DNA of 35,300 nucleotides from Cryobacterium algoricola. GTDB taxonomy: Bacteria > Actinomycetota > Actinomycetes > Actinomycetales > Microbacteriaceae. The notes below the pieces were generated by a model, which was given only the letters and a program-made list of their open reading frames with translations, was not told the DNA's origin and did not search any database. Positions 33,123-35,300 of this stretch are shown piece after piece (the stretch's first letter is position 1; every line of letters starts with the position of its first letter). The position numbers and the translations under genes were made by a program. The stretch spans positions 50,150 to 85,449 of the forward strand of contig NZ_SOFG01000015.1 in NCBI RefSeq assembly GCF_004402485.1, read 5' to 3'.

Positions 33123-33150
33123 TTGACACTTCTGTGCAACGGAGTAGTGT
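33123..33150 (+). promoter_or_regulatory. Promoter TTGACA-N16-TAGTGT of the KimA-like gene
   Basis: The -35 TTGACA (33123-33128) is a consensus match, and -10 TAGTGT (33145-33150) follows at 16 bp. Transcription would start near 33157-33159, that is, at the GTG itself, implying a leaderless mRNA. A GTG at 33147 is too close to GGAG to be a good start. Confidence 0.6.
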
Positions 33151-33158
33151 CGTCCCTC

Positions 33159-35300
33159 GTGACACCAGACGGCTCCCAAGCGCCAGAAACTCGCTCCGCG
33201 AAGCGGTGGATCATCGGCGAACCACTCTCGACTGAGCATCTCGAGGGTCAGCTGCTGCCCAAGCACCTCGCCCTGCCGATCTTCGCGAGCGACCCGCTGT
33301 CGAGCGTCGCGTACGCCCCGCAGGAACTGCTGATGATCCTGACCCTCGGCGGGCTCGCCTTTCTGAGCTTCGCGCCCTGGGTCGCGGCGTGCGTCGTGCT
33401 GCTCCTGGTGGTCGTCGTCGCGTCCTACCGTCAGTTGATCAAGGCGTACCCCTCCGGTGGCGGGGACTACGAGGTCGCCTCCAAGAACCTCGGCGAACGC
33501 GCGGGCCTGCTCGTCGCATCCGCCCTGCTCGTCGACTACGTCATGACCGTCGTCGTCTCGGTCGCGAGCGGCGTGGACAACATCATCTCGGCCGTGCCGC
33601 AACTCGTGAACTTCCGGGTCGAGCTCGCCGTCTTCTTCGTCGTGATGCTCGCCGCCGTCAACCTGCGCGGCGTGCGCGAGTCGAGCAAGGCCTTCGCCTT
33701 CCCGACCTACCTCTTCATCGCGAGCGTGATCCTGATGGTCGTCGTCGGCCTCGTGCGGGTCGTCTTCGGCGATGCGCCCGTCGCCGAGTCCGCGAGCTAC
33801 GGCGTGCACGCCGAGAACCTCGCCCAGTCGGCGTTCATCCTGCTGCTGTTGCGCTCCTTCGCGAGCGGATGCTCCGCCCTGACCGGCGTCGAAGCGATCG
33901 CCAACGGCGTGCCGGCCTTCAAGCACCCGAAGGTCAAGAACGCCCAGCGCACCCTCGTGCTGATGGGCGGCATCGCGATCGTGATGTTCATCGGCCTGAC
34001 CACCCTCGCGCTGATCGCGAAGGTGCACTACGCGGAGAACCCCTGCGACCTGATCGGCTGGGCGGAGTGCGCCACGTCGCCGCAGCGCAGCCTGATCGCC
34101 CAGATCGCCGCGGCGACCTTCGGCAACAACTCGATCATGTTCTTCGTGCTGCAGGCCGCGACCGCCGCCGTGCTGCTGCTCGCCGCCAACACGGCGTTCA
34201 ACGGCTTCCCGCTGCTCGGCTCGGTGCTCGCGAAGGACTCCTACGCTCCGAAGTCGCTCAGCACCCGCGGCGACCGCCTGATCTACTCGAACGGCGTCGT
34301 GCTCCTCGCCCTCTTCGCGTGCCTGATCCTGATCGTCTTCCAGGCCAACCTGACGGTCCTGATCCAGCTGTACATCATCGGCGTCTTCGTGTCGTTCACC
34401 CTCGGCCAGACCGGCATGGTCAAGCACTGGCTCACCCTGCTCAAGACGAACCCGCCGAACCGGGCCTCGATCATCATGAGCCTCTCGATCAACGGCTTCG
34501 GCGCCGCCCTCACCGGCGTGGTGCTCATCGTCGTGACGATCACGAAGTTCACCCACGGCGCCTGGCTCGTCTTCGTGATGATGCCGGTGCTGTTCACCCT
34601 GATGCTCGGCGTGAACCGCTACTACCGGGACGTAGCCAAGGAGATCGAAGTCGACCCTGACACGACCTTCGGCTCCACCGGAGACCACGCGATCGTGCTC
34701 GTCGGCAAGATGCAAAAGCCCGTGCTCAAGGCGCTCGACTACGCGATCGCCGCCCGGCACGAGGGCATCGAGGCCGTACACATCTCGATCGACGAAGAAG
34801 AGACCAAACAGCTCCAGCGCGACTGGGTACGGCAGAACATCCAGGTGCCGCTGCGCATCGTCGAGTCGCCGTACCGGGACATCAGTTGGCCGTTGATCAG
34901 CTACATCAAGGAGCGCCGCGCGGCGCACGGCTCCGAGGTCGTCACCATCTACACCCCGATCTACATCGTCGGGCACTGGTGGGAGAACCTGCTGCACAAC
35001 CACAAGGCCCGGCGCCTCCGCCAGAAGCTGATGCTCGTGCACGGCGTCACGATCGCGCTCGTGCCGTGGCTGCTCGACTCCTCCGAACTCATCTACGGCC
35101 GCAGGTCCCGCCCGATCCCCGGCCAGGACCGTCGCGGCGAGCCGGTGCGCCCCCGCCCGATCCCCCGGCGGCCGCTCGCTCCGGCGACCTCCGCTCTCGA
35201 GATCCAGGCCGCTGCCGCGGCGGCCGCAGCGACGAAGACCGGCTCGGGTGCGGCATCCGGTGCCGGCGCCAAGGCCGGAGCCGCCGCGGGTCGCCCCGGG
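33159..35300 (+). CDS. KimA-like APC-family permease with C-terminal cytosolic domain, 3' end outside window
   Basis: The frame is open from GTG 33159 to the window end (714 codons). The N-terminal part is an APC/LeuT-fold permease (ALPIFASDPLSSVAYAPQEL, YPSGGGDYEVASKNLGERAG, about twelve membrane helices to ~490). The cytosolic domain (~510-645) reads STGDHAIVLVGKMQKPVLKA, IVESPYRDISWPLISYI and WWENLLHNHKARRL, typical of KimA-type potassium importers and their USP-like tail rather than plain amino-acid permeases. The final seen part (~650 on) is a Pro/Arg then Ala/Gly-rich low-complexity tail. KimA in Bacillus imports K+ by proton symport and is inhibited by c-di-AMP; transfer of this role is inference. 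The message may be leaderless. The 3' end is cut by the window. Confidence 0.9.
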   Translation, partial: MTPDGSQAPETRSAKRWIIGEPLSTEHLEGQLLPKHLALPIFASDPLSSVAYAPQELLMILTLGGLAFLSFAPWVAACVVLLLVVVVASYRQLIKAYPSGGGDYEVASKNLGERAGLLVASALLVDYVMTVVVSVASGVDNIISAVPQLVNFRVELAVFFVVMLAAVNLRGVRESSKAFAFPTYLFIASVILMVVVGLVRVVFGDAPVAESASYGVHAENLAQSAFILLLLRSFASGCSALTGVEAIANGVPAFKHPKVKNAQRTLVLMGGIAIVMFIGLTTLALIAKVHYAENPCDLIGWAECATSPQRSLIAQIAAATFGNNSIMFFVLQAATAAVLLLAANTAFNGFPLLGSVLAKDSYAPKSLSTRGDRLIYSNGVVLLALFACLILIVFQANLTVLIQLYIIGVFVSFTLGQTGMVKHWLTLLKTNPPNRASIIMSLSINGFGAALTGVVLIVVTITKFTHGAWLVFVMMPVLFTLMLGVNRYYRDVAKEIEVDPDTTFGSTGDHAIVLVGKMQKPVLKALDYAIAARHEGIEAVHISIDEEETKQLQRDWVRQNIQVPLRIVESPYRDISWPLISYIKERRAAHGSEVVTIYTPIYIVGHWWENLLHNHKARRLRQKLMLVHGVTIALVPWLLDSSELIYGRRSRPIPGQDRRGEPVRPRPIPRRPLAPATSALEIQAAAAAAAATKTGSGAASGAGAKAGAAAGRPG

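Noticed and set aside
33050..33158. ydaO-type c-di-AMP riboswitch before the KimA-like gene
   Set aside because: The predicted promoter lies within 36 nt of the start codon, and no conserved riboswitch words are seen.
32628..35042. 804-codon minus-strand open frame opposite the KimA-like permease
   Set aside because: His/Asp/Glu/Arg-rich antisense shadow of a membrane-protein gene.

Overview
The window is GC-rich, densely coded DNA from an actinobacterium. The strong codon bias, GTG and leaderless-looking starts, LAxTG sorting signal, MocR/YczE pair and frequent GGATGCC/GGCATCC words point to Microbacteriaceae; this placement is inferred from style and gene content, as no rRNA or tRNA is present. 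An ice-binding (DUF3494) wall protein hints at a cold habitat. I see no prophage, insertion sequence, CRISPR array or RNA gene.

Region 1 (1-11840, minus strand) is the most unusual part: four genes read as one likely operon. First comes a giant secreted protein of 2222 residues (SdrD/Cna-B-like, IPT/TIG, right-handed beta-helix, then four copies of a ~120-residue repeat). Next is a Tat-exported two-domain multicopper oxidase, then a second two-domain cupredoxin protein, then a third cupredoxin protein fused to four Ig-like repeats and the start of a fifth copy of the giant protein's repeat; this last gene runs off the window. The copper ligands are divided between the second and third gene products in complementary fashion, so I propose a split, heteromeric multicopper oxidase docked on an extracellular scaffold.

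Region 2 (11841-15104) has a repeat-rich regulatory gap, a secreted M23 endopeptidase with a long Pro-rich spacer, and a sortase-anchored ice-binding protein behind a structured leader. Region 3 (15105-20374) holds a FEN-type 5'-3' exonuclease, an ArsR-like regulator with a PspB-like small membrane protein under a promoter with a perfect dyad, an acyl-CoA dehydrogenase-like protein, Dps, a Nudix hydrolase and a DUF4232 lipoprotein flanked by two copies of a palindromic element. Region 4 (20580-28186) holds a malic/malolactic enzyme, an AcrB-type RND permease, and a divergent MocR regulator/YczE membrane protein pair.

Region 5 (28183-35300) is a run of one-component regulators with legible operators: a MerR-TipAS regulator with a textbook 19-bp-spacer promoter beside a CPBP-like membrane protein, a DUF4097-PadR operon, and an OhrR-like MarR regulator divergent from a small CxxC protein. 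It ends in a KimA-like APC permease that looks leaderless and is cut by the window end. Long intergenic hairpins of at least four sequence types sit between genes in the right half; in one of them every arm mismatch is a G.U wobble in the plus-strand RNA.
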